Shown: positions 22,695-33,426 of the stretch, in pieces
Position numbering within the stretch: the stretch's first letter is position 1
Layout: every line of letters begins with the position of its first letter
NCBI GenBank assembly: GCA_036927565.1
Contig: JAYESD010000010.1
Location: 43,393,298 to 43,457,297, forward strand
Length of the DNA stretch: 64,000 nt
Reading direction: 5' to 3'
Source of the DNA: Tuctoria greenei
Lineage: Eukaryota > Streptophyta > Magnoliopsida > Poales > Poaceae
Position numbers and translations under genes: made by a program
Notes under the pieces: model-generated
Told to the model about the DNA's origin: nothing
The model's database searches: none
Seen by the model: only the letters and a program-made list of their open reading frames with translations

Positions 22695-25561
22695 TGTAAC
22701 ACCCTCATTTTCATCCATCATGCATTGCATACATTCTAATACATATTTAACAATAAGCAACATAAAAAGAAATAGGTTTAAAATGAATTTAGAGTAAAAC
22801 CGCACTTAAGAATTATGGGAAGTGCGGACTTGTCCGATTTTGGTGCGGACTAGTCCGATTTCTCTCTGACCTCCATCGGACTAGTATGTTTTTGCTGCGG
22901 ACTAGTCTGTTTTTGCCTCTGGACAATTTCGGACTTGTCCGGTCCATTGCGGACAAGTCCGGTATTCCAATTCCTTGGAAATTTTGTTAAGTCCCTAGAC
23001 TTGTCCGATCTTATCCGGTATTCCAGCGGACTTGTCCGTTTTCCCTCTAATTAAAATCAGACTTGTCTAGTTTTGTCCAGACTTGTCTGTTTTTCCTCTT
23101 ACCAAGTTCGGATTTGTCCGATTTAGTCTAGACTTGTCCAATATCTCTCTGACCAACTTCAGACTAGTCCGGCCCTTTTCGGACTTGTCCGGTAAATCGC
23201 GATTCTGAGTTGATCTTTTGTATCACGACTTGTTTTTGGGTTTTACCTTAAGTGGGCCTAAGGACGTCGTGTCTAACTCTTTTTGGAGCGCATGTGAGAT
23301 CCAAACCGACCTCTACCTATATTAAACTCGAATTCATTGAAACTCTATCCTCCACCTTATATAAACATCTCCACCCCTTGACTTAACATCCTTTTGCTTC
23401 AATTGAAAGACCACCAAACCCTAGTTCGTGGAGAGCTGTCATCAAGGAGGGAGAAGGAGACCCCAAGCAAGAAGACGAAGAGGAGGAAACGAAAGAGGAT
23501 CAAGATCTCCATCAAGTTTTGTCCTTCATCGCCAATTCACCATCAAGTCTTTCATCAACCCTAGATCGTCAAGATCCAAGTGTTACCTCCAAGACCCTTG
23601 ATTCATTAGAGTCCTAAACACCTGGTATACCTTATATTCTCTTTTTCTCATGTGAATTGAACCCCGTTTGTCTGAATTCACGTCGATCTAGAAAACCCTA
23701 GCTCGCTAATCTTGCGACGGGCAAACTAGTCTGGCCTCCTGCGGACTTATCCGATTTATCGATCTATTTCCTGTTGTATTAAATCTAAATTGTTTCAAAT
23801 CAATTCCAAACCTGTTCAAACTTGTTAAAAGCTATTAGAACTAGTTATTAAACATTATTAACAACTGATTAACTAGTTTTGCTTTGCATTTGCATTAATC
23901 ATGCACATCGTGACATATTGAGTAATATATGTGCACTTATTGATTGTGTTTCTTGTCTTGTATGTTTGCTGCGCGGTTTAAACGGATTTGCGCTAGATGG
24001 TGCCACAGAGGATCTCCAACACCAAGAATTTGAAGTCTTTGATCCTAACCAAGCTCAAGAGCAAGGCAAGTGTCCTTGAACATATCAATCCTGTTTCTAA
24101 AATAAATGCTTTGTTTTCGAAACTGCATGCTTGTGTCAATTTGATGGGAATCCCTTTGATAGGAGTTTACTAGCTTTGTTTAACCACCCTTGTCACGTGG
24201 AATTCACGGTAGAGAGTCGGGAAGGGCTTTTTACCTTTTTGCTTCGCTTAATTAATTCGGATAGGAAAACAACTATACTATTCAATTATGCATTTATGAG
24301 ATTGTGGTTAATATGAACTGGTGAATATGATATGGTAATGGGTGATCTAAGCAAGCCTGGTATGAGGATGGGTTTGATGTCATGGTGGTTTTGCTTGCTT
24401 TAGATCTAAGGACCGGTTCGTGGAGCGACCATCTAGGATTTACAGTGCCACCACGAGGCCAAGTATGAGTGCGACGTAGCTAACTAATTAGGGTATTGCT
24501 AGTACTGCGTGGACCATTTGGCGCATTGGGGAAGGGGAGTCAGATTGGATTTTGATATGGTTGGCGGGACTCCCTGGGATTTGAATGGCACAAGAGGGGG
24601 CCCTTCGTTGAAGATGTGCTTAGTTGGAGACATCGCCACCGGTGAAACCTCAGTGGGTCCGTACATGCTAGTAGTCCCTTTGTAAAGGCTATTGTGTGAT
24701 CTCTTGGCCAAATACCTATGGTAGTGTTCTGGCATAATGGAGGTTTTCTTTAGTCGCCGATGGGTGATGAAATCACAAACATGTGGGTAAAGTGGTACAA
24801 CCTCTGCAGAGTATGTCTAAAAACTATCATGATAGCCATGCTCCCGGTCATGAGCAACCTGTACCCTCACATGATTAGGGGAAACTTGGGATTTGGCATG
24901 GTTTGGAATTGGTTATGGGTCATAATATGGTTATGGCTGGTTATGGATTAAATTCTGGTATTGGATATGGTTAATGGTAATGGTGAAATCTGGTATAATG
25001 GTGATGGATATGGAATATGGACTTGTACTATGTTAATCATTATGGTTTATGATGGGTTTACTTCACATACATGTAATATATTACTTTTCAAATGTTTTAT
25101 TGTACTTTTCAACACTTAGCCTTTATTATATTCGTTATTTAAATCAGCTACATGTCATACTTTCCACACTTGCTGAGTATGACGTGTACTCACTCTTGCA
25201 ATTCCCCCACCAATAGTTTCAGGTCAAGATTGGGAGTATAACAATGATAATGCAGAGTTCTAGGTCGTGTTTGTCGTCAGCTTTGCCTGTGGTGTTGATT
25301 GGAGCTGCGCTACCCTATGCTGCTTAGCTGCTTAGTTTGCTCATTTTAGTTTATTTCCGTTGCATTAGTTCAAACTTGTCATTAATATTCATTAGAGCTT
25401 GTATTCTAGGATAATATGAATTGTGTAATAAAAGTGCTTAATTAATCAAGTTCTATGGTAATTTTATGTATATCCTTTTGTGATGCACTCATATATGTGT
25501 GTTGAATGTCCTGGGCACACATATGCGTTCACTTGGTTTATTGTCGGAACCAGGTGTCACA
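22695..25561 (+). repeat. Tek-B 3' LTR
   Basis: It is 2867 bp from TGTAACACCC to GGTGTCACA. The palindrome array is at about 22822-23195, the TATA at 23358-23365 and the second cluster at about 23720-23760. Many palindromes are eroded (for example 'agacttgtctgt'). Confidence 0.93.
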
Positions 25562-25767
25562 ATGGATCACTTGGACCTTCTCTTCTTGAGACCGAATGTC
25601 GCCAAGTGCCATCTTCTTCAATGCTGCTTGTGGTGCCTCCTCCTCATCTTGCACACATTGATCAACTTGCTCCACTTGGAAGCCATTAGTTTTATCAAAC
25701 ACGACGTCACGTGCTATTTCAACACACTCAGAGGTTTTGTTAAAAACACGGTAGGCATAGGTGTTCG
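25562..25767 (-). pseudogene. Sire-C pol fragment between integrase and hinge
   Basis: The minus strand reads TNTYAYRVFNKTSECVEIAR and then DVVFDKTNGFQVEQVDQC, matching Sire-1 pol near 49830-49945. It joins, across Tek-B, to the hinge fragment at 4241-4493. Homology stops abruptly at 25767, where a gypsy LTR-like end (TGTAACATCTGG) begins. Confidence 0.82.
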
Positions 25768-26030
25768 TGTAACATCTGGAAAATTTCAAATTTGGCTAAC
25801 TCAAATTATATAGGTATCTAGAGTTTTATTTCCAAATCTCTTGTCGACCCAATCGAATCTCGAGGACGAGATTCATTTTAAGAGGGTAGAACTGTGACAT
25901 CCTGATTTTTAAACTTGGGCAATTTAAAATGTAAATAGAAGGTTATATTTTTTTAAATATTAGGAAGAAAATAATTTATAAAAAATAAAAATGGTATGCA
26001 TCTCATCTTGCATTTTCATCCTCCGGTATT
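25768..26030 (+). mobile_element. Gypsy 3' end and LTR remnant
   Basis: TGTAACATCTGG at 25768 looks like an LTR terminus. It is followed by 'tcgaatctcgaggacgag', a PPT-like TTTTAAGAGGG and a second terminus TGTGACATCCTGATTTTT at 25893. The pair looks like a heavily deleted Ty3/gypsy copy: a short 5' LTR remnant, the end of the interior, and the start of the 3' LTR. It is cut at 26031 by the F LTR. Confidence 0.55.
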
Positions 26031-26907
26031 TGTTGACAGCGCGGCAGAAATGCTTGTTGACATTTCTTACATCAAATATCATGTCTCGAAACAGATGAGA
26101 TCCGCAAGCGCACGGAAACTATCGTGTAGCATTTCACCCAAGAGTATTCACAAGGGTATCATATTTATCCCAAAGGAAGGCAGTGGAGTATAAAGTAGAC
26201 ACTATTCTTATGATCAAGCTATGGGATACTAATCAATTATCAAGACAGGGGTAAGTTGATAATATGGATAGTGTGACACACACCTAAGAAATCTATTCTA
26301 AAGGGGTAAATGGGTCCTAATGGAGGTTAGACTAAGAGTTGGGGAGTTGCTCCTACAATGCTTCTAATACACATATACATAGCCTAGGTTAGATAATAAT
26401 GAGCATGTTAATGGTGAATACTTATGCTAAGTTGATCAACACATCGAGCACTGGTTTACCACTAGCAATACTAGGACGACTCCCGCAAAGAGCTGTACAT
26501 AGCCGAACGTGGAGGATTACAAAGGACGGATAGGGCAGTCACCACCTACTGCCTACCTCTTCAATCGGTGGGTCTATGAGACATCCAACATTACTTAACT
26601 ATGCTAGCACCATGCTAGCATATTAAGTAAATACCTTCAGAGTCATGACACAAGCCATCTTAAGGCAATGACTAACCTAAACACCGTTGAACCAATGTTG
26701 ATACATAGCATAAGTTATTCATATTAACATGATCATGTCATAACTAATTAGACTATAGTGGGGGTTTGTAGTGTTTATGATGATAGAATAGGAGTGATAT
26801 GACATAATCATAAATACTACTCCTACCACATACATGGACTCCACAATGAAACAAGAAACATTTCATCCAAGTATATGAATAAAAGAATACTAAAGATAAT
26901 GTCTTTA

Positions 26908-27771
26908 TGATGAGTAGGTTTAGGACCGATCTTCCGAAAGGCATGTCGATTGGGGTGGAGAACTCGACGTTGATGATCCGCGGCACTCGAGTGGTTCGAG
27001 TACCCCTGCAATCACTACACCACGGCTCCATTGGTTATCAACCGTGCTGCACACGCTTGACCTAACCAAGAAGGCTAATCCCTGCAAGTGCAACCGAGAA
27101 CACGAGCAAGAACGTCGAAGACACGATCGGAAATCGCGAAGTTGGGGTCTCACAAACCATAGAATGGCGATATTATTGATCTAAGCAAAACCCACCGAAT
27201 ATGACCAGCGGCTGCAGTATTTATAGGCTAGGGTTCGACCAAAACATGATTAGACGCGTCCCTAATGGACTCTTACGGGATACAAGGCCCAAAGGCCCGA
27301 TTCAGTGGTGCAGCACCAGACAGAAATCTGGACTCGACTTGTTTCGATGATTCCCAATAACTCCGGAGGTATTTTGATGTGGGACCAAAACTATTGGAAA
27401 GTTTATCTTCGTATCTTTCCGTGCATATGTAGAACGTCAAAAACGGAGTCCGTATGCCTCCTGGGCGTCCGTTTTAAGGTGGACTGCTCCTGGACTCCGA
27501 GTTGAACTCGAGTCCGAGTTGTAAACTGTTTCCATCAACTTGTGGACGTCCCAGCTGGTTCTCCACGCTCCCAAGGCCTCTTTCCTTCACTTTTTGATCT
27601 TCTCCATTATTCCTAATAACAATTAAATCATCACATAGCAATCTATTCTCAAACTCGCATGCAAAAGAAGTTAGGAACGAATTCACCTGCTGATTTAATA
27701 ACCGTGCTCATGCTCTTGTGATTGGTCCTTGCAGTTCAATGTGCGTCTCCGCTGTTGTGATGTCCCTGTCA
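26908..27771 (-). repeat. CRM-E 3' LTR
   Basis: It is 864 bp. On the element strand the TATA box reads TATAAATACT (27216-27225). Bases 27150-27771 have a close direct copy at 31119-31730, the truncated 5' LTR. It also encodes the tail of the polyprotein (see the entry at 27474). Confidence 0.9.
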
Positions 27772-28106
27772 TCCTCCCCCTCTTGAATTGGAGTCGTCCT
27801 CGACTCAAGTTCATCTTCTTATCCCAAGTACGGTCGCAAATCTGAAATGTTAAATGTAGGACTAACCCCAAAATCGGGAGGCAATTCAAGCTTATATGCA
27901 TTATCATTAATCTTTTCAACAATCTTAAAAGGACCAGCAGCTCGTGGCATAAGTTTAGATTTTCTCAAGTCGAGAAATCGCTCTTTTCTGAAATGTAACC
28001 ACACCAAATCACCCGGTTCAAGTTTTACTTCTTTTCTACCTTTACTACCTGCAATCTTATACTTCTCATTCATCATTTCAATATTTTTCTTTGTAGTTTC
28101 ATGCAT
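27474..28106 (-). pseudogene. CRM-E integrase C-terminus running into the 3' LTR
   Basis: The frame reads KLEPGDLVWLHFRKERF, AAGPFKIVEKINDNAYKLEL and FNISDLRPYLG (28106-27819), which is the CRM-type C-terminal region; no canonical chromodomain is visible. After a TAA where a Glu codon is expected, the same frame stays open through the PPT (coding IQEGEDD) and into the 3' LTR. There it gives GPITRA, a TGA, then ARLLNQQVNSFL and a further 65 or so codons to a stop near 27474. Extension of the polyprotein into the LTR is known for CRM elements. Confidence 0.8.
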
Positions 28107-28124
28107 CTTAAGAATGAATTCAGA

Positions 28125-28934
28125 TCATTGTGTAACATCCAAATTTATAGTTTCAGAAGGAGTCAAAGGTAGTAAATTAATAGGAGCACGGGGATTGAAA
28201 CCATACACTACCTGGGATGGACTTACCTTTGTCGTGGAGTAAACGGATCTGTTGTAAGCAAATTCTATATGTGGTAAACACTCCTCCCACAACTTCAAAT
28301 TTGTTTTCAAGACAGCCCGCAACATAGTGGATAAAGTACGATTAACTACCTCGATCTGTCCATCCGTTTGTGGGTGACATGTAGTTGAAAACAGCAACAT
28401 GGTTCCCAATTTATACCACAAAGTTCTCCAAAAATGACTTAAAAATTTTGCATCACGATTAGAAACAATGGTATTTGGCACACCATGTAAACGAACAATT
28501 TCCGTCATAAATAAATCAGCAATATGTGAGGCATTATCATTCTTATGACAAGGTATAAAGTGTGCCATTTTGGAAAAACGATCAACAACTACAAAAATAC
28601 TATCCCTCCCCCTCTTAGTCCTAGGCAATCCCAAAACAAAGTCCATAGAAATATCCTCCCAAGGAACACTAGGAACAGGAAGAGGCATATAAAGACCATG
28701 TGGGTTAAAGCGAGACTTAGCTTTGTTGCAAGTAGTGCATCGTGACACGTAGCGCTCGACATCATGCCTCATCTTTGGCCAAAAGAAGTGTGTGGACAGC
28801 ACGTCTTCAGTTTTCTTCACTCCAAAATGTCCCATCAAACCTCCTCCATGTGCTTCCTGCAAAAGCAATAGACGAACGGAGCTAGCTGGAACGCATAGCT
28901 TGTTAGCACGATACAGGAGACCCTCTCGCAGCAC
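28125..28934 (-). pseudogene. CRM-E integrase
   Basis: An open frame of 269 codons. The zinc-binding region (EAHGGGLMGHFGVKKT and RYVSRCTTCNKAKS) is near residues 28-75, then the core with ISMDFVLGLPRTKRG near 95, TIVSNRDAKFLSHFW near 155 (the catalytic Asp lies in NRDAKF) and TTCHPQTDGQIEVVNRT near 185. The catalytic residues look intact. The frame ends at a TGA near 28125 where homologues have Arg. Its start follows a frame break at 28935-28943. Confidence 0.9.
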
Positions 28935-28943
28935 ATATTTATT

Positions 28944-30026
28944 TCATGTTCTTCCTTCTCTACAATTTTCAAAAGAATCTTTGCAGTCCAAATTAGTAGG
29001 ATATAATGCTTTAATTGTTTCCGAACCAAAGATTTTATGATCAAGTTGGGACAACATGGTATAACGCCTAGATAATGCATCGGCAATGAAATTTTCCTTC
29101 CCTTTCTTATGCTTAATGATGTATGGAAACGACTCTATGAACTCAATCCATTTAGCATGTCGTTTATTCAGATTGGTTTGACACATAAGATACTTCAATG
29201 ATTCATGATCGAAATGTATGACAAACTCCTTAGACCAAAGATAATGTTGCCAAGTTTGTAATACACGCACTAAGGCATACAATTCCTTATCATAAGTAGA
29301 ATAATTCAGAGAAGGACCATGAAGTTTTTCACTAAAGAAAGCAACAGGTTTACCTCCTTGTATGAGAACGCCTCCAATACCAATGCCGCTTGCATCGCAT
29401 TCTAGCTCAAAGGTCTTGTCAAAATCAGGATGTTGTAGCAACGGTGCTTGTGTAAGCTTCGATTTGAGAGCATCAAAAGCTTGCTTCTGCTGTTCACCCC
29501 ATCGAAATGGAACTCCATTCTTCGTTAGCTCATGTAGAGGTGCTGCAATGGTGCTGAAATCCCGCACAAAGCGCCGATAAAAACCTGCAAGACCAAGAAA
29601 ACTACGAACCTGTGTGACGGTTGTTGGGGCTGGCCAGCTGGTGATTGCTTCAATTTTTGCCTCATCCATCTCAATTCCCTGCGAGGAAACGACATAGCCA
29701 AGAAACGAGACTCGATTGGTGCAAAAGACGCACTTTTCGAGGTTACCAAACAAACGTGCATCTCTCAAAACAGTAAAAACAGCACGTAAATGATCAAGAT
29801 GTTCATCATATGACTTGCTGTAAATGAGGATATCATCGAAGAAAACCACCACAAATTGTCCAATGAAAGCACGTAAAACCTCGTTCATTAATCGCATAAA
29901 GGTGCTGGGTGCATTAGTTAAACCAAAAGGCATTACTAACCACTCATAAAGTCCAAACTTGGTTTTAAATGCAGTTTTCCATTCATCTCCTAGTGCCATT
30001 CTAATTTGGTGGTAACCACTACGCAA
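28944..30026 (-). pseudogene. CRM-E reverse transcriptase and RNase H
   Basis: A 360-codon frame with RT motifs RSGYHQIRMALGDEWKTAFK, MPFGLTNAPSTFMRLMNEVL and FFDDILIYSKSYDEHLDH, followed by RNase H with LECDASGIGIGGVL and a degraded second site (HFDHESLKYL). It ends with KGKENFIADALSRR. Three in-frame stops lie just upstream (near 30030-30130), so it is not continuous with the protease half. Confidence 0.9.
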
Positions 30027-30619
30027 GTCAATTTATGTGAAGATGATAGCACCACTCAATTCATCAAGCATGTCATCTAATCAAGGAATAGGATAACGAT
30101 AGCGAATGGTGATGTTATTAATTGCTCAACAATCAACACACATGCGCCAACTACCATCTTTCTTGGGAACCAAAAGAACAGGAACGAAACAAGGGCTAAG
30201 GCTTTCACGAATGTACCCGCGGTCCAAAAGATCTTGGACTTGTCGCTGAATTTCCTTAGTTTCTTGTGGATTTGCCCTGTATGCTGCACGATTTGGCAAA
30301 CTTGCTCCTGGAATCAAATCGATCATGTGTCAATGCCTCTCATCGGTGGTAAACCAGGGGGTATCTCGGAGGGAAACACATCCTCAAACTCTTGCAAAAG
30401 GTTAGCAATAGCAGGGGGAAATGCAATAGACAATTCATGAAGTGACAACATGGCTTCTTTGCAAACTAAAGCATAGCACATCCCCTTAGCGTCGAATAAA
30501 TCAGCAAGTTCAGATTTAGTTGCGAGCAACGATGGTGATTTTAACTTAATAACTTGCTGTTTTTCAGATTCTAATTTTGTTGCTTTGCCATCACGAATTT
30601 TACTCTTCTCAAAATGCAA
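30027..30619 (-). pseudogene. CRM-E protease-RT linker and RT N-terminus
   Basis: Two overlapping frames (30323-30619 and 30126-30326) give the linker ending LLQEFEDVFPSEIPPGLPP and the RT start IDLIPGASLPNRAAYRANP...VPVLLVPKKDGSWRMCVD. A frameshift lies near 30325. Stops at about 30123, 30080 and 30033 interrupt the RT palm. Two of these are TGA where the clade has Arg (CGA), as expected from CpG decay. Confidence 0.85.
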
Positions 30620-30622
30620 AAT

Positions 30623-31100
30623 TTAAGCAGGAGTCATGGGGAGCAAAGTGATTTTCTTTCCCTTATGCATGAGAGTATATTTATTGGTTCTACCATGATG
30701 AATAGCGTCTGTATCAAATTCCCAAGGATGACCCAATAAAAGAGAACAAGCATCCATAGGAACAACATCAAAATCAGCAAAATCATGGTATGAACCAATT
30801 GAAAAATGTATTCTCGCTGTTTGTGTTACCCGAACCTTACCGCTGTTGTTGAACCATTGAATGTGGTACGGATGAGGGTGTGCTCTTGTTGTCAAACCGA
30901 GTTTCTTGACGACGTCCGTGTTCACCAAGTTACTGCAGCTACCTCCATCAATTATAGTGTGTACACGGCAGTCCTTGACGACGAGAAACATATGGAAGAG
31001 GTTGTGTCGTTGTAGCTTGTCGTCGGTCTCCACTTTGGAGCTCAAGGCACGCTGCACAATGATGCTCTTATAGTTCTCCGTCGCCGCTGTACCAAGTACC
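30623..31100 (-). pseudogene. CRM-E aspartic protease, gag side deleted
   Basis: The frame (31057-30623, with upstream residues to about 31100) includes VHTIIDGGSCSNLVNTDVVK, the CRM-style D-G-G protease active site, and DACSLLLGHPWEFDTDAIHH. Upstream, the sequence passes directly at 31118 into the leader part of the 5' LTR, so gag has been lost in one deletion. A stop at 30620-30622 ends the frame. Confidence 0.85.
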
Positions 31101-31118
31101 TCTTCTTTTCACAAACCG

Positions 31119-31730
31119 TAGAACGGCGATATTATTGATCTAAGCAAAACCCACCGAATATGACCGGCGGCTGCAGTATTTATAGGCTAGGGATCGACCA
31201 AAACACGATTAGATGCGTCCCTAATGGACTCTTACGGGATAAAAGGCCCAAAGGCCCGATTCGGTGGCGCAGCACCGGACAGAAATCTGGACTCGACTTG
31301 TTTCGACGATTCCCAATGACTCCTGAGGAATTTTGATGTGGGACCAAAACCATTGGAAACTTTATCTTCTCCTCTTTCCGCGCATATGTATAACGTCAAA
31401 AACGGAGTACGTATGCCTCCTGGGCGTCCGTTTTAAGGTGGACTGCTCCTGGACTCCAAGTTGAACTCGAGTCCGAGTTGTAAACTGTTTCCATCAACTT
31501 GTGGACGTCCCAGCTGGTTCTCCACGCTCCCAAGGCCTCTTTCCTTCACTTATTGATCTTCTTCATTATTCCTAATAACAATTAAATCATCACATAGCAA
31601 TCTATTCTCAAACTCACATGCAAAAGAAGTTAGGAACGAATTCACCTGCTGATTTAATAACTGTGCTCGTGCTCTTTTGATTGGTCCTTGCAGTTCAATG
31701 TGCGTCTCCGCTGTTGTGATGTCCTCATCA
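31119..31730 (-). repeat. CRM-E 5' LTR, truncated
   Basis: This 612-bp remnant matches 27150-27771. It retains the U3 start and the TATA (31175-31184) but lacks roughly the last 240 bases, the primer site and everything up to protease. Its copy of the polyprotein tail lacks the TGA seen in the 3' LTR (it reads GPIKRARAQLLNQQVNS). Confidence 0.88.
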
Positions 31731-33426
31731 CTTTATTATGCATAAAGTTACAAATATAAGAAAATATACATGAGACATACTTTTCCCAATTTGGACTTGG
31801 GACTAGAGGCCCTCCTCCTTTTAGCCTAACTCCACTAAGGACTAAGAGAACTAGTGTATACAATAGAATAATGCTCAAGTGGTGTGTGTTGAAGTGAGGG
31901 GTGAGGGGTCCTACTTATAGCTTGTAGAAGGGTCGGGTCCCACCACCAAAAGTGCGTGAATCAGTCACCACTGACCTCTTCAAGCCGGGAGGAGCCAACA
32001 CATGTCGTTTGATCACGTTTGGCGCCATAAGCACTTCAACCGAACCAACACTTCGGCCAAACAGAAATGTGGACCAATTCCAATGTGCTGTCTCGGAGTG
32101 ACTTCCAGGTGGGTCCCATTGGCTGTTATAGGGTGTACACCGTTGGATGGACTCGGATACTTCTGTTTGTGGGCCATTTGATCAATGTGGTGCCACGTGT
32201 CGACACTTGATTGGTTAGGATGGTATTTTATAGGATTGCTCCCTCCCTTTTACCTCAATTCCTACATAAAATGTCTGCATACACAAATTCTCCAAGGAAA
32301 AGTGGAAATAGGTTAAATAGAAAGGTGATGTGTGCAAGAAATGATATTTCCTTCACATAATTGGGTTATATTGACAGGTGCAATTGGTATATAACAGCCG
32401 TCAACAAACTCCCCCAAGCTTATCTTTTGCTTGTCCCGAGCAAAGTCAAGACTTTAGTTGATGATCAGGAGTTGCTACAATGTTCTATTTTTCAAAAGTA
32501 CCATGTGCACAACAAAATACTCTACCTAGTATTGCAAAAATTTGTATGGTACTTCACCCATCTTAAGTCATTATGGGACTTATGCCATCTTCTATTCGTG
32601 GGTGGTTGAAAGATAGAGTAGCAAATGGAGCACAGATACCCTAAAAATCAAGTTCCACTCAAATTTTGGAGAGTTCAATTTAGATTTTAAGTATCTCAAT
32701 TTGATTCTCTCAGTCTATTCTTTATGTGTAGTATAAATATGTCCTCACCAAGGCATTGTGCCTATTCATCCTACCACTAAATAAGGCTTATATGTGGAGC
32801 TTGGTAGGGAATATTGTAGGCATATTTGCAACATATAATATTGCTAAGTCAAAAAATCAAGCCTTAGGAGAAATCAATTCAAAACTATTTGATTCAAGAC
32901 TTGTGCATGTGTGATGGACTGGAGTGGATGTGGATATTTGAGATGACTCCTTTTTGAGTGGACTCTCTTATTTTGCGGGGATGAAACATGGTATTTTTCT
33001 CTTTTTTTTTCTCATGCTTTTGTTGTAAGCATGTGTTTTCTTTTTATTTTTCTTGTAGCCATGTCTTCTACTCCCTTTTTATGCAATAAATTTTGAGAGA
33101 GTACTAAGCATGAATGGTATGGAGTTTCTCTTTTTATTGTGGAATGGTGGTATGATGGGAATTTGCTCACTTCTAGTTTAGAAGTATAGTATGTGCAAGT
33201 GAAGTCTTGGATTAAAAAAGAAATGAATGAAATCTCACATGGGTCTATACTAGTTTGACAAAGCTCAATTTAAAGACAAATAGCATATGCATAAGGTCTA
33301 TCAATGTAATTTATCATATGGCTTTGGTAGGTATTTCCAGTCAAATAAGAGTAACTTAAATCTTTTTAGAATTTCTCTAGAAATATAAGCTTCACTTTGA
33401 AACTAGGAATAACAGCCTTATAACTT

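Larger units (their letters stand above)
4494..25561 (+). mobile_element. Tek-B: Tekay/Del chromovirus, with nested Tek-A
   Basis: This is a complete but decayed Ty3/gypsy element delimited by LTRs 4494-7366 and 22695-25561 and a perfect 5-bp TSD, ATGGA (4489-4493 and 25562-25566). The primer-binding site, PPT, gag, protease, RT, RNase H, integrase and chromodomain are recognisable in the standard order. Its gag is interrupted by Tek-A (7917-18448). Tek-B itself sits inside Sire-C. Its LTRs are visibly more diverged from each other than those of Tek-A, in line with an older insertion. Confidence 0.95.
26908..31730 (-). mobile_element. CRM-E: CRM-like chromovirus, gag deleted
   Basis: It is delimited by inverted ends TGATGAG...CTCATCA and a perfect TSD, CTTTA (26903-26907 and 31731-31735). 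The element-strand LTR start TGATGAGGACATCACAACAG and the protease, RT and integrase wording resemble the plant centromeric CRM/CRR clade. The 3' LTR is 26908-27771. The 5' LTR keeps only 31119-31730; its U5, the primer site, gag and the start of protease are deleted. It lies within the F1 LTR. Confidence 0.88.
26031..33426 (-). mobile_element. F1: non-coding LTR element copy, with nested CRM-E
   Basis: An LTR with ends TGTTGACAGC (26031) and GCCGTCAACA (32406) is split by CRM-E (26908-31730). Its interior begins with a PPT-like tract (AACTCCCCCAAGCTT on the plus strand at 32407). The 32407-33426 stretch shows no coding frame and aligns by eye with 34353-35185. In grasses this kind of junction is typical of gypsy LTRs; the clade is not established here. 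Confidence 0.65.
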
